Assembly: GCA_018303365.1 (NCBI GenBank)
Contig: JAGVYI010000009.1
Location: forward strand, 1 to 41,921
Direction: 5' to 3'
DNA: 41,921 bases
Origin: Candidatus Woesearchaeota archaeon
Lineage (GTDB): Archaea; Nanobdellota; Nanobdellia; SCGC-AAA011-G17; JACPNG01
Shown here: positions 15,191 to 26,629 of the stretch, in pieces
Position numbering within the stretch: position 1 is the stretch's first letter
Layout: every line of letters begins with the position of its first letter
The notes under the pieces: model-generated
What the model was told of the DNA's origin: nothing
Databases searched by the model: none
Seen by the model: the letters and a program-made list of their open reading frames with translations, nothing else
Translations under genes and position numbers: made by a program

Positions 15191-16240
15191 CTAAGACTCT
15201 GGCCTCTCAGCAAGTTTTACAACAAAATCTCTTCTTGTCTCATTGCGAAGCACAGTAACAAGAACCCCGTCCCCTGGAGAAATAAGTGCAACAACATTGC
15301 GAAGAGTATTGGAACTGTCAATAGTCTCGTTATTCAAATCAATTATAAGGTCTCCAATTTTAAGACCAGCCTTGGAAGAAGGTCCATCCTCTAAAAGACC
15401 AGTAACCAAAGAACCATTAAGAATATGCCCATTTCCGTTCTCATCAAAACGAATATCGTCGCGAACCTGCACTCCCAAATAACCCCTGACAACCTTCCCA
15501 TCATTAAGAAGACGTTCAATAATTTCCTGGAACAAATTAGAAGGAATAGCAAAGCCAAGCTCACCAGCAACCTGTGAAGAAACAATAAATGTATTCAGGC
15601 CAACAACCTCTCCTTTAAGATTGACAAGAGGCCCACCAGAATTTCCAGGATTTATTGATGCATCAACCTGTAGGTAATCCCTGTATTCGGTAGGACCAGC
15701 ATTACGGTGCTTTGCGCTGATAACTCCTGTAGTAACAGTAGAGGTAAACCCAAATGGACTACCAATGGCAACAATAGGTTCACCAACACGAAGAGCATCA
15801 GAATCACCAAACTGTGCAACAGGAAGGTCTGTGGCATTCACGCGCAAAAGAGCAACATCTGTAAGTTGGTCTGTTCCAATCACCTCAGCCCTGAAAATGC
15901 GCTTATCAGGCAAAGTAACACGAATGGGAGCACGGGTATTATTTGCGTTGTTAATCACATGAAAGTTTGTTAAGATAATACCATCATCCCTATAAACAAT
16001 CCCGCTCCCTTGGCTATCCCCGGCTTCAATAGCAACAACTGAAGGAGTCACCTTTGAAGCAACTCTCTCAAAAGCCGCAGAATCAACCAAGCCAGTAAAC
16101 TCTGGACGAACAACCTCTTGATGATTCAATGAAGAAAAGCGCTCTTCAAAAGAATAAAATACATAGGCATTAAAGGCAAAGCTAAAGGCAAGCACTACAG
16201 AAAATACAATAAGAAGATGCTGTAAGGTTCGGCGTCGCAT
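15191..16240 (-). CDS. HtrA/DegP-like serine protease with PDZ domain
   Basis: 349 residues from ATG at 16240. A basic start and one membrane helix (about residues 8-30) anchor it with the protease outside. The triad is His94 in TNFHV, Asp128 in TDVALL and Ser201 in GNSGGPL. One PDZ domain follows (about 255-345, GYLGVQV... GLKIGDLIIDLNNETI). HtrA proteases degrade or refold damaged exported proteins. TATA TTTATAAAC lies 27 bases before the ATG, so the in-frame TTG at 16246 is not needed. The single PDZ and short linker give a compact DegS-like architecture. Confidence 0.92.
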   Translation of the reverse strand: MRRRTLQHLLIVFSVVLAFSFAFNAYVFYSFEERFSSLNHQEVVRPEFTGLVDSAAFERVASKVTPSVVAIEAGDSQGSGIVYRDDGIILTNFHVINNANNTRAPIRVTLPDKRIFRAEVIGTDQLTDVALLRVNATDLPVAQFGDSDALRVGEPIVAIGSPFGFTSTVTTGVISAKHRNAGPTEYRDYLQVDASINPGNSGGPLVNLKGEVVGLNTFIVSSQVAGELGFAIPSNLFQEIIERLLNDGKVVRGYLGVQVRDDIRFDENGNGHILNGSLVTGLLEDGPSSKAGLKIGDLIIDLNNETIDSSNTLRNVVALISPGDGVLVTVLRNETRRDFVVKLAERPES

Positions 16241-16446
16241 AAGCAAAACAATGAAAAGTCTGTTTATAAAAATTGCCTTATAGGTAAAAATAAGGTCTTA
16301 ATAGTTGTAAAAGCCTAAATGTTGCACTAAGTTTGGGAGATGGTGTTCGCGTTAATATAAAGCCAAGATTTTGATTTAAACCAGATGCTTTTATAGAACA
16401 GGTAAAATCCAACAAACCTTATATACCTCCCTAAATAATTTATTAT

Positions 16447-17067
16447 ATGCCTTATCAATGTTCTAAGTGTAAAAGAGAAATAACAAAAAAAGAACATGAT
16501 TATTCTATGAAAAATTTTAATTCTGCACTTTGTAGAACACATCAAGAAAACAATGATTCTACTTCCCAAACAAAAGGATTATCTAAAAGAGAAAGCAGTT
16601 ACAAAGAGGGCATGATAAAAGGTAGGATTGCTGAAACTTTAATCGAAGAATTATTTTTATCGTTAGATTATAATGTTTTTAGATACGGAATGGAAAATAC
16701 AGTTCCTGGAATAATGGAGTTGCTAAAGGGTGTTCGTAGCGATGTTGCAACAAACATTAGAAGAATGCCAGATTATGTAATTCAGCATAGAAGAACCAAA
16801 GAAGTATTTTTTATTGAAATTAAATTTAGAGCAAGTGAAGAATTTAAAAAATCAGATTTACCAAAAGATTATCCTTATGAAAATTGCTATTTTATAATCG
16901 TTTCAAAAAAACATATTAAATGTATAACTTATGCCGAATTAATAGAGGGGAAAGAAGTAACCCCAACATCTAAAAACTATTTGGGAAGTAGAAAAGAATT
17001 TGACCTTGATAAAGATGTGATTATTGATTTCTGTGATTTTGCCGTAAAATTCTTTAGTGAAGTTTAA
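16447..17067 (+). CDS. Zinc-finger plus PD-(D/E)XK nuclease-like protein
   Basis: 206 residues. The N-terminus has CSKC and, 24 residues later, CRTH, forming a CxxC/CxxH zinc finger. The second half has the nuclease-fold signature: RMPDYVIQHRRTKEVFFIEIKFR, where the Asp of MPD and the E-x-K of IEIK form the PD-(D/E)XK core, preceded by a helix with a conserved Glu (GRIAETLIEELF). It may cut or bind DNA, for example as a restriction-like or repair enzyme. TATA CTTATATAC lies 25 bases before the ATG. The neighbours (IS110 remnant, S1-type protease) point to an accessory region. Confidence 0.7.
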   Translation: MPYQCSKCKREITKKEHDYSMKNFNSALCRTHQENNDSTSQTKGLSKRESSYKEGMIKGRIAETLIEELFLSLDYNVFRYGMENTVPGIMELLKGVRSDVATNIRRMPDYVIQHRRTKEVFFIEIKFRASEEFKKSDLPKDYPYENCYFIIVSKKHIKCITYAELIEGKEVTPTSKNYLGSRKEFDLDKDVIIDFCDFAVKFFSEV

Positions 17068-17097
17068 AGAGTATAACTAGAATCAACATTATAAAAA

Positions 17098-17199
17098 ATG
17101 AGAAAATCTATAAAAAGTAAAGGTAAAATAAATATTAGACACGCACTTTATTTATCAATATCTACGAAGCAGACTAAATTTAAGGAGTTTCCATCTTAA
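17098..17199 (+). pseudogene. Fragment of IS110-family transposase
   Basis: A 33-codon frame reads KSIKSKGKINIRHALYLSI followed by STKQTKFKEF. This matches the pattern of the C-terminal Transposase_20 region of IS110/IS116/IS902 proteins, with S-x-x-G-x-x-x-(I/L)R-x-ALY. The catalytic DEDD domain and element ends are absent, so only a scar of an insertion remains. The call rests on a short match. Confidence 0.45.
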
Positions 17200-17267
17200 A
17201 AGGCGAAGCCCAATCAAACAAGTACAACAAGAGAAGGTAACCCTTTAACCGATTTTGTCTTTTAGAA

Positions 17268-17294
17268 GTAGTTACAAATAGGAAGGTTTATAAA
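17268..17294 (+). promoter_or_regulatory. Promoter with shared upstream element plus TATA box
   Basis: GTAGTTACAAATAG, five purines and TTTATAAA, 24 of 27 bases identical to 4176-4202. The TATA centre is about 26 bases before the ATG of the protease at 17317, so it should drive a leaderless mRNA. The conserved part extends well beyond a normal BRE, suggesting a bound regulator or a spread promoter unit. Confidence 0.55.
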
Positions 17295-17316
17295 TTGATT
17301 ATTTATTTCTTTAATT

Positions 17317-18234
17317 ATGTCAAAATTAGTTAATATTGTAAGAGCAACCGGAATAATCGCAGGAACAGGATTAGCTACATATGGCGGTATTGAATTAGGA
17401 GATAAATTAGGAAATTACCTGCCACAAGCTTATATGCTTCCTGAAATCACACAAGGAGTTACTGCTTTTCTAGTTGGAACAATTGGCAATAGAGTCTCTA
17501 GAAGCATTTTGGGAAAACGAAGAATATCGGAATCTGAAGCATATTCTATTGCTGCATTAAATGCTTTTGCAAATACAGTTAATGATTCAAGAAATCTGAG
17601 TACAAAAAAATCTTTAGAACAGATAAGCGACAATCTTGTTGAAATTATGGTAGATAACAATGGGAGAAGGTCACTTGGTTCTGGTTTGATGATAACAACA
17701 GATGGATATGTTATTACTGCCCACCATGTTATTGATAAGATAGGTGATGGTGGTCAAGCAAGAGTAAAAACTCAAGGTGGAATTACCTATCAAGTATCAA
17801 AAAAGAATGTGTGGTATAATGAAAATACTGATATTGCGGTTGTTAAAGCCACAAAACCATCTGGACATTCTGAACCAATAAGAGTGAAAGTTAATCAAGA
17901 TTGTAGATTAAGCAGAGGCGATGAAGTTAGGATTCTTGGATTTTGTGATGGACAAAAATATAATACTATAGGCGTAGTTACAGATCCAAGTCATACATGG
18001 AGACAAGACGATGGAAAGGTAGTTCAGGATTTATTTCAAACAGATGCTCGAGGTAAGCAAGGGCAAAGTGGCGGAGTTATTGCGAATGGCAATGGAGAAT
18101 TAATTGGCATAGTTGTCTATTCCTCAAGAAAAGATGGAGAAGATATTGGAACAATTGGTGGAGCAAAACTTTCAAACGCCTTAAATTATATTAATCAAAT
18201 TGCTGCAAAGAAATCAGCTAAGATGTTTAAGTAA
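17317..18234 (+). CDS. Membrane-associated trypsin-like (S1C) serine protease
   Basis: 305 residues. Two hydrophobic stretches lie in the first 60 residues (TGIIAGTGLATYGG, GVTAFLVGTIG), then a linker, then a chymotrypsin-fold domain: His137 in ITAHHVID, Asp172 in NTDIAVV, Ser251 in GKQGQSGGVI. There is no PDZ domain, unlike the HtrA-like protein at 15191-16240. It probably processes or cleaves specific proteins at the membrane. The promoter is the element at 17268-17294. It converges with the rRNA operon. Confidence 0.82.
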   Translation: MSKLVNIVRATGIIAGTGLATYGGIELGDKLGNYLPQAYMLPEITQGVTAFLVGTIGNRVSRSILGKRRISESEAYSIAALNAFANTVNDSRNLSTKKSLEQISDNLVEIMVDNNGRRSLGSGLMITTDGYVITAHHVIDKIGDGGQARVKTQGGITYQVSKKNVWYNENTDIAVVKATKPSGHSEPIRVKVNQDCRLSRGDEVRILGFCDGQKYNTIGVVTDPSHTWRQDDGKVVQDLFQTDARGKQGQSGGVIANGNGELIGIVVYSSRKDGEDIGTIGGAKLSNALNYINQIAAKKSAKMFK

Positions 18235-18391
18235 TTCTAAGTTCCCCTTCCATTTCTAAAAATTAGGAACCCTTTATTCTTAAAGTAAAAATTCGATAAC
18301 CGAAATGATGTTATGCTCCATTCATTAAAAGGTTTTCACATATGGATCAAATTTCTTATAACCACTAAAAGCAATTATAAAAAATAAAAAA

Positions 18392-18413
18392 CCATGCACA
18401 AGTAAGATATATC
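18392..18413 (-). repeat. 3' arm of the 23S rRNA processing stem
   Basis: On the minus strand this reads GATATATCTTACTTGTGCATGG and pairs with the 5' arm at 21305-21326 over 22 bp without a mismatch, counting three G-U pairs. Such stems flank archaeal pre-23S rRNA and are cut by the splicing endonuclease. Confidence 0.8.
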
Positions 18414-18419
18414 ATAACG

Positions 18420-21300
<2,881 letters not shown>

Positions 21301-21304
21301 GTGG

Positions 21305-21326
21305 GATATATCTTACCTATGCACGG
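21305..21326 (-). repeat. 5' arm of the 23S rRNA processing stem
   Basis: On the minus strand CCGTGCATAGGTAAGATATATC, the partner of 18392-18413. Three pairs are G-U wobbles, so the helix is kept although the sequence differs, which supports selection for structure. Confidence 0.8.
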
Positions 21327-21419
21327 TCATGAAAAAAAATCATAACCCTTAACCCGCAACATTATGTTAGCGAGCCGCAGAGTGTCACAACAAATAATGT
21401 GATAAAAATGACAATGATA

Positions 21420-21527
21420 TGGACCCGTCGGGACTCTTCGATAAGCCACTAAAAAGGATGGCATTATTTTCGAACCCGAGGCCTCTGCCTTGCAAGGGCA
21501 GCGCTCTACCAACTGAGCTACGGGCCC
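21420..21527 (-). tRNA. tRNA-Ala (TGC) with intron in the T-loop
   Basis: Lies in the 16S-23S spacer. Acceptor GGGCCCG/CGGGTCC includes the G3-U70 pair that identifies alanine tRNA; D-arm GCTC/GAGC, anticodon stem CTGCC/GGCAG with loop CTTGCAA (anticodon TGC), and T-stem TCGGG/CCCGA follow. The T-loop starts TTCGAA and is then interrupted by 35 bases before T and the 3' T-stem strand. Removing 21434-21468 gives a perfect 73-nt tRNA with loop TTCGAAT. Discriminator A73 is at 21420; CCA is not encoded. Confidence 0.95.
21434..21468 (-). other. tRNA intron at position 59/60 with bulge-helix-bulge
   Basis: At the exon-intron borders TTCG (21474-21471) pairs with CGAA (21440-21437) as the 4-bp central helix. 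AAA on one side and GAG on the other form 3-base bulges. Inside, ATAA-GCCA pairs with TGGC-TTAT around a short loop, and outside lies the T-stem. This is the substrate of the archaeal tRNA splicing endonuclease. The exact cut can shift by one base; the stated borders restore the consensus T-loop. Confidence 0.88.
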
Positions 21528-21556
21528 ATAAAAAGAGTACGTGAACATCTACAGGA

Positions 21557-21566
21557 TTGGTAGAGA
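21557..21566 (-). repeat. 3' arm of the 16S rRNA processing stem
   Basis: The plus strand reads TTGGTAGAGA here and its exact reverse complement TCTCTACCAA at 23074-23083, bracketing the 16S gene 7 and 28 bases outside its ends. This is the expected pre-16S processing helix. Confidence 0.7.
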
Positions 21567-21573
21567 AAAATAT

Positions 21574-23045
<1,472 letters not shown>

Positions 23046-23073
23046 TAAAATTGGTCGCAAAAAAGGAAAAAAA

Positions 23074-23083
23074 TCTCTACCAA
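23074..23083 (-). repeat. 5' arm of the 16S rRNA processing stem
   Basis: TCTCTACCAA on the plus strand, exact reverse complement of 21557-21566; lies in the pre-16S leader. Confidence 0.7.
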
Positions 23084-23174
23084 AAAAACTGCTGGTCACG
23101 TACTCCATCATACTTAATATGGGTGCATTAAGTACTCACTAAATAACTGTTATATGCCATAAAGACATATTTTT
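23084..23174 (-). promoter_or_regulatory. rRNA operon promoter/leader region, shared with a divergent microgene
   Basis: A TATA-like core GTTATATGCC/GGCATATAAC (23149-23158) can be read in both directions: toward the rRNA (start near 23125-23130) and toward the 56-codon ORF at 23175. Inside lies a perfect inverted repeat TACTTAAT - 8 bases - ATTAAGTA (23111-23134), either an operator or an RNA hairpin at the start of the rRNA transcript. Assignment is by position only; no experimental start is known. Confidence 0.5.
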
Positions 23175-23345
23175 ATGAAAAAGGTAAAAATTCACTCAAA
23201 AAGACGCCTTTGCATCTTTCATCATTCGCGCACAAGAAAAACCAATTTGCGGTTTAAAAAGTTTATGGTGCCAGAAGCAATTGATAAGACCACTTGGGGT
23301 AAACAACAGAAACCCCTAAGCAAAAAAACTCAATCAAAAGAATAA
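23175..23345 (+). CDS. Basic 56-aa protein divergent from the rRNA operon
   Basis: ATG at 23175 to TAA at 23343-23345. The product is strongly basic (MKKVKIHSKRRLCIFHHSRT, then RKTNLRFKKF, and a Lys-rich tail) with a short central acidic patch (VPEAIDKTTWG). Size and composition fit a ribosomal or nucleic-acid-binding microprotein, but I recognise no family. The TATA-like GTTATATGCC is about 22 bases before the ATG, as for leaderless genes here. It overlaps the end of the convergent dCMP deaminase gene by 16 bases. The frame could be chance, since it is short. Confidence 0.5.
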   Translation: MKKVKIHSKRRLCIFHHSRTRKTNLRFKKFMVPEAIDKTTWGKQQKPLSKKTQSKE

Positions 23346-24340
23346 AATTGAAGCTCAACACCAGCCTCTTCAAGCATCTTTTTTGCAGTCTCCCCTAAAG
23401 GATAATTTGTGTTATATATCACCTTTCCAATACCCGAGTTGATAACCATTTTTGCGCACCAAAGACAAGGAGAAAAAGTAGTATACAAAACAGACCCGTT
23501 TATATTTACGCCATGATACGCTGCCTGCACAATAGCATTCTCCTCGCCATGAGAACACAGGCACTCATCAAGTTTTGTTCCGCCTTCAGCATACCCGTTG
23601 CAACGCGGACAACCACCTTCGTTGCAGTTTTTAACCCCGCGCGGAGTACCGTTATAACCAGTAGATATTATGCGCCGGTCCTTAACAATAATGGCTGCGA
23701 CATTTCGTTTCATACAATTGCTTCTAAGAGAAACTTGCTGGGCAATACCCATAAAATAAGCATCCCAGCTCGGCCTGGCAGGAGTCTGACCACACTGGCG
23801 CAAGATAACATCAACTTTCTTGTGCAAAGAAGAAAAATCTGAATCATTGACCGCGGTATAGTCTGCAAGTGCTATGCAAGAAGAAATTTGCTGTGCACTA
23901 GGATCGAAAGAGTTCTCACGCTCTTCGTACTTTCGAAAATCATCTACATTCGATACGCCTTCACCAAGCCTGCTGCGAGAAAGCAAACGCTTGTAGCGGA
24001 TCTCCAAAGGAGCGTCAACAGCAACAAGAACAAAACCCTTGTGTCGGCGTAAAGAAGAAACTTCAGCTGGATTGCGAATAGAACTGACAACAAAATGAAC
24101 ATACCCTTTTGTAGAGTTAATCTTCTCAAGAGTAAATTCTGCAAGGACAGATGGGCCATGTTCTTGGCGAAGCTTGTTTCCAATAGCAATAAGGTTTTCA
24201 CGGCTTGATTCCCTGCCTTCTTGGGTAAGACGGTCTCGCAAAATATCAGAAAGAGAATAATGGCGAAAGCTCTTCTGTTCAAGATACGAAGCAACACTGT
24301 CCTTACCAGAAGCGTTTGTGCCAGTAAGACCAATAATCAT
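23330..24340 (-). CDS. P-loop kinase-like domain fused to dCMP deaminase
   Basis: 336 residues from ATG at 24340 (MIIGLTGTNASGKDS). Residues 1-180 are a nucleotide-kinase-like domain with P-loop GTNASGKDS and a lid (RYKRLLSRSRLGEG). Residues 190-336 are a cytidine/deoxycytidylate deaminase: zinc site His264-x-Glu266 in CSHGEENAI and PCLWC (Cys292, Cys295), with an extra Cys cluster (NCNEGGCPRC) like that of dCMP deaminases. It would turn dCMP into dUMP for ThyA. Yeast Dcd1 has a comparable two-domain plan. A TATA-like TTATTAAAAA lies about 27 bases upstream. It follows tmk and thyA on the same strand. Confidence 0.85.
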   Translation of the reverse strand: MIIGLTGTNASGKDSVASYLEQKSFRHYSLSDILRDRLTQEGRESSRENLIAIGNKLRQEHGPSVLAEFTLEKINSTKGYVHFVVSSIRNPAEVSSLRRHKGFVLVAVDAPLEIRYKRLLSRSRLGEGVSNVDDFRKYEERENSFDPSAQQISSCIALADYTAVNDSDFSSLHKKVDVILRQCGQTPARPSWDAYFMGIAQQVSLRSNCMKRNVAAIIVKDRRIISTGYNGTPRGVKNCNEGGCPRCNGYAEGGTKLDECLCSHGEENAIVQAAYHGVNINGSVLYTTFSPCLWCAKMVINSGIGKVIYNTNYPLGETAKKMLEEAGVELQFYSFD

Positions 24341-24386
24341 AAGAAAAGTAAAAAGAAGCATTTTTTAATAATATTGCTCTTAAAAG

Positions 24387-25139
24387 TTATAGGTTAAAAT
24401 AGCTACGAACAGCTTCTTGGGCAAGTCTCTTTGTCTCTACCGGACCACTTGTCTTAGTAGTATCAAGATAAGAAATAGTAGTGCCTTTGCCTTCAAAAAA
24501 AAACCGAAGCCCTGAAGAGAGGTAAGCTTCAGTCACCGAACGCAAAAAGTCAACCTTCTCGAACATACTCTTGTCAACCTTTTCAGTACGGGCTCTCTTG
24601 CGCTCCAAAAGAACTTCAGCATCAGAAGTAACAATCAAAAGAAGGCCTGGAGGGTGCTCTAAAGCAAACCTATTTCCAGGCAAAGATAAGAGAAAAGAGT
24701 AAGTCTCATCTCTTGGAATGCCTTTTCTAAGAAAAGTATCAAGAGGTTGGTACGTCAAAGAACTTACGACCCCCCTTTCTTGAATTACTATTTTACCTGC
24801 ATCAAGAGCAGGCAAAATCACACGACGGTATAATAAAGAGCGGTCAGCTGAGAAATGCTCTGCAATCTCATGAGGATGAAAATGACGGTCATTCTCATAC
24901 GTAGATTCGCCCCGGATAGCAGCGCCAATCCAGGCATGAGTTGGCTCACCAGATAAAAGCACATCAAAAGATGCAAAGTCTGAGAATTCAGGAAGGCGAT
25001 GATTTTCTTTGGAAAATAAGCGGACATCAAAGATGGTCTTGCCAAGAGAAGCAAAATAATCCCGCACACCATCAGCAGCAGTGCCTTTTCCAGAACAGTC
25101 AGGACCTTCAATCATAACGAAGTTTTCAAGGAGAGCCAT
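24387..25139 (-). CDS. tmk: Thymidylate kinase (long form)
   Basis: 250 residues, longer than the usual 205-215. P-loop GPDCSGKGT, substrate motif QERGVVSSLTYQ, and a lid region with basic residues (LLERKRARTEKVDKS). The extra length is in an insert near residues 45-90 (PEFSDFASFDVLLSGEPTHAW). It converts dTMP to dTDP. ATG at 25139 overlaps the thyA stop as TAATG, so translation is coupled. The order thyA - tmk - dCMP deaminase is a complete dCMP-to-dTDP route. Confidence 0.85.
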   Translation of the reverse strand: MALLENFVMIEGPDCSGKGTAADGVRDYFASLGKTIFDVRLFSKENHRLPEFSDFASFDVLLSGEPTHAWIGAAIRGESTYENDRHFHPHEIAEHFSADRSLLYRRVILPALDAGKIVIQERGVVSSLTYQPLDTFLRKGIPRDETYSFLLSLPGNRFALEHPPGLLLIVTSDAEVLLERKRARTEKVDKSMFEKVDFLRSVTEAYLSSGLRFFFEGKGTTISYLDTTKTSGPVETKRLAQEAVRSYFNL

Positions 25140-26596
25140 TATGAAAACTCCAAAGCTTTATCTTGAATATAAGGGATATTTTTTATAAGGGCGATCTCAG
25201 CTTTTTGCAGCTCACAACCAATATCAAAAGCGTGAGATAGCTCAGAAACAACATGACCACTGCAAAGTTCTCTATAAAGTATAGCAGCCTTTGTACCCTC
25301 ATAAATTGCTAAAGGAGAACCTTCAGGACTTAGGTGGCGGACCTGGATTTTACCATCTTGAAGACGAATAATAAGGTTTCCCCTTGGGTCACCTTCAAAG
25401 CGAAGAGGAAAAGAATGTTTATCAAGAAGCTCTTTAGCAGCCTGCCAATTGCGCTCATATATATGTGCGCTACATGAAACCACACTAAGTGACCCCAAAG
25501 CAATGCCTGCTCCTTCAGAAATAAAAGATTGCAAGCGTCGAAGTGCAAAAATATTGCGTGGCCATGCATCAAACATATCATGACTTCTAAAATAAACAGT
25601 CATAAAAAGTTTATCATCTTCAACAAGGCACTGAAGTAAATCAAGGCACGGAGCATTGCTATTGGTAGCATCGTGAAGAATATCCCACGTAACAGCAACA
25701 GCGCGCCGGGTATAAGAAGAATCCTTGAGTTTATCAATAATTCCCTGAATTTGATTAAGATTTTTAAAATTAAATAAACGCTGACCATATGTATATTCTA
25801 CATTATCGAACCTGCGGTCTGATAAAACCTGGGGGTAATAGTCTTCAAGATCCTGCCTGGTAAAAGGAAAAAATTCATACCACTTAGGAGAATTGCCATC
25901 TTCATGTTCAATAACTGCAACAATGTTAAGTACCTCGCGTTGGTCCTCAGAATATTGGCTTTTTTTTACAACCCCAAAGCGCATAATAGTATCAAGAACA
26001 GAAAGCCAGACCTCTCCAACAAAATTACCGCGAACCTTAAAGCCAGAGTAGTCAGTGGGAAAACGTTCAGGAAGGGAAATTTCAGGGTCTGGAAAGGATT
26101 CAGGTTCGCCATAAGGCCCATCTGATGAAAGCTGTGAAACATATTGGGCAACTTCTGAAAAATCACGAACATCTCTTAAGTCATGGATATTAACATTGGA
26201 GCGGAAGCGCTCAACAGCATCGCATGGAATCTCTTTATCAAGTTTCGCAAAAGGGACGCCATTAATATTGCCTTCATCATCAATTCCTTTCTTAAATAAA
26301 TTAACAAGGGCCTGACCGCTCTGGTTTATGTCAGTACCAGTCACAACAATGTGGCGGATGTTCTTATTTAAAAGACAGTTTCTAACAAGGGCGCTAATGC
26401 CCTCTTGCCTGGAGTAAAGTTGGGAAAGGATTGTATAATCATCCAAAGGCACCTTGGAAGCAACAACATCCTTTAAAGTCCATAAAGTAACGATACCCAC
26501 CCCTTTTTCAGGATTGCCTAGAAGGAGGTTATCATTAAAATAAACCGGCCAATCAGCCAAAAAACCACCCCCATAATAAGGACAAAACAAAACCAA
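25139..26596 (-). CDS. thyA: Thymidylate synthase (ThyA) with archaeal N-terminal domain
   Basis: About 485 residues, far longer than bacterial ThyA. Residues 1-165 form an extension (ADWPVYFNDNLLLGNPEKGV, VVTGTDINQSGQALVNLF) like the DUF4346 domain of archaeal ThyA. The catalytic part has Cys317 in NAPCLDLLQ, the RSHDMFDAWPRNIFAL dUMP-binding segment and SCSAHIYERNW. It methylates dUMP to dTMP. No ATG occurs in frame near the start: TTG at 26596, 26590 or 26560 is possible, and an ATG at 26574 is out of frame, so a one-base error there is possible. The stop overlaps the tmk start. Confidence 0.88.
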   Translation of the reverse strand: MVLFCPYYGGGFLADWPVYFNDNLLLGNPEKGVGIVTLWTLKDVVASKVPLDDYTILSQLYSRQEGISALVRNCLLNKNIRHIVVTGTDINQSGQALVNLFKKGIDDEGNINGVPFAKLDKEIPCDAVERFRSNVNIHDLRDVRDFSEVAQYVSQLSSDGPYGEPESFPDPEISLPERFPTDYSGFKVRGNFVGEVWLSVLDTIMRFGVVKKSQYSEDQREVLNIVAVIEHEDGNSPKWYEFFPFTRQDLEDYYPQVLSDRRFDNVEYTYGQRLFNFKNLNQIQGIIDKLKDSSYTRRAVAVTWDILHDATNSNAPCLDLLQCLVEDDKLFMTVYFRSHDMFDAWPRNIFALRRLQSFISEGAGIALGSLSVVSCSAHIYERNWQAAKELLDKHSFPLRFEGDPRGNLIIRLQDGKIQVRHLSPEGSPLAIYEGTKAAILYRELCSGHVVSELSHAFDIGCELQKAEIALIKNIPYIQDKALEFS

Positions 26597-26629
26597 TTTA
26601 TATAGATTTAGCCAACAAAATAACTAAAA

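Noticed and set aside
23293-23320. Terminator-like hairpin (CTTGGGGT/ACCCCTAAG) after the dCMP deaminase gene
   Set aside because: It lies inside the divergent 56-codon ORF and has a bulge; no clear T-run follows it on the minus strand.
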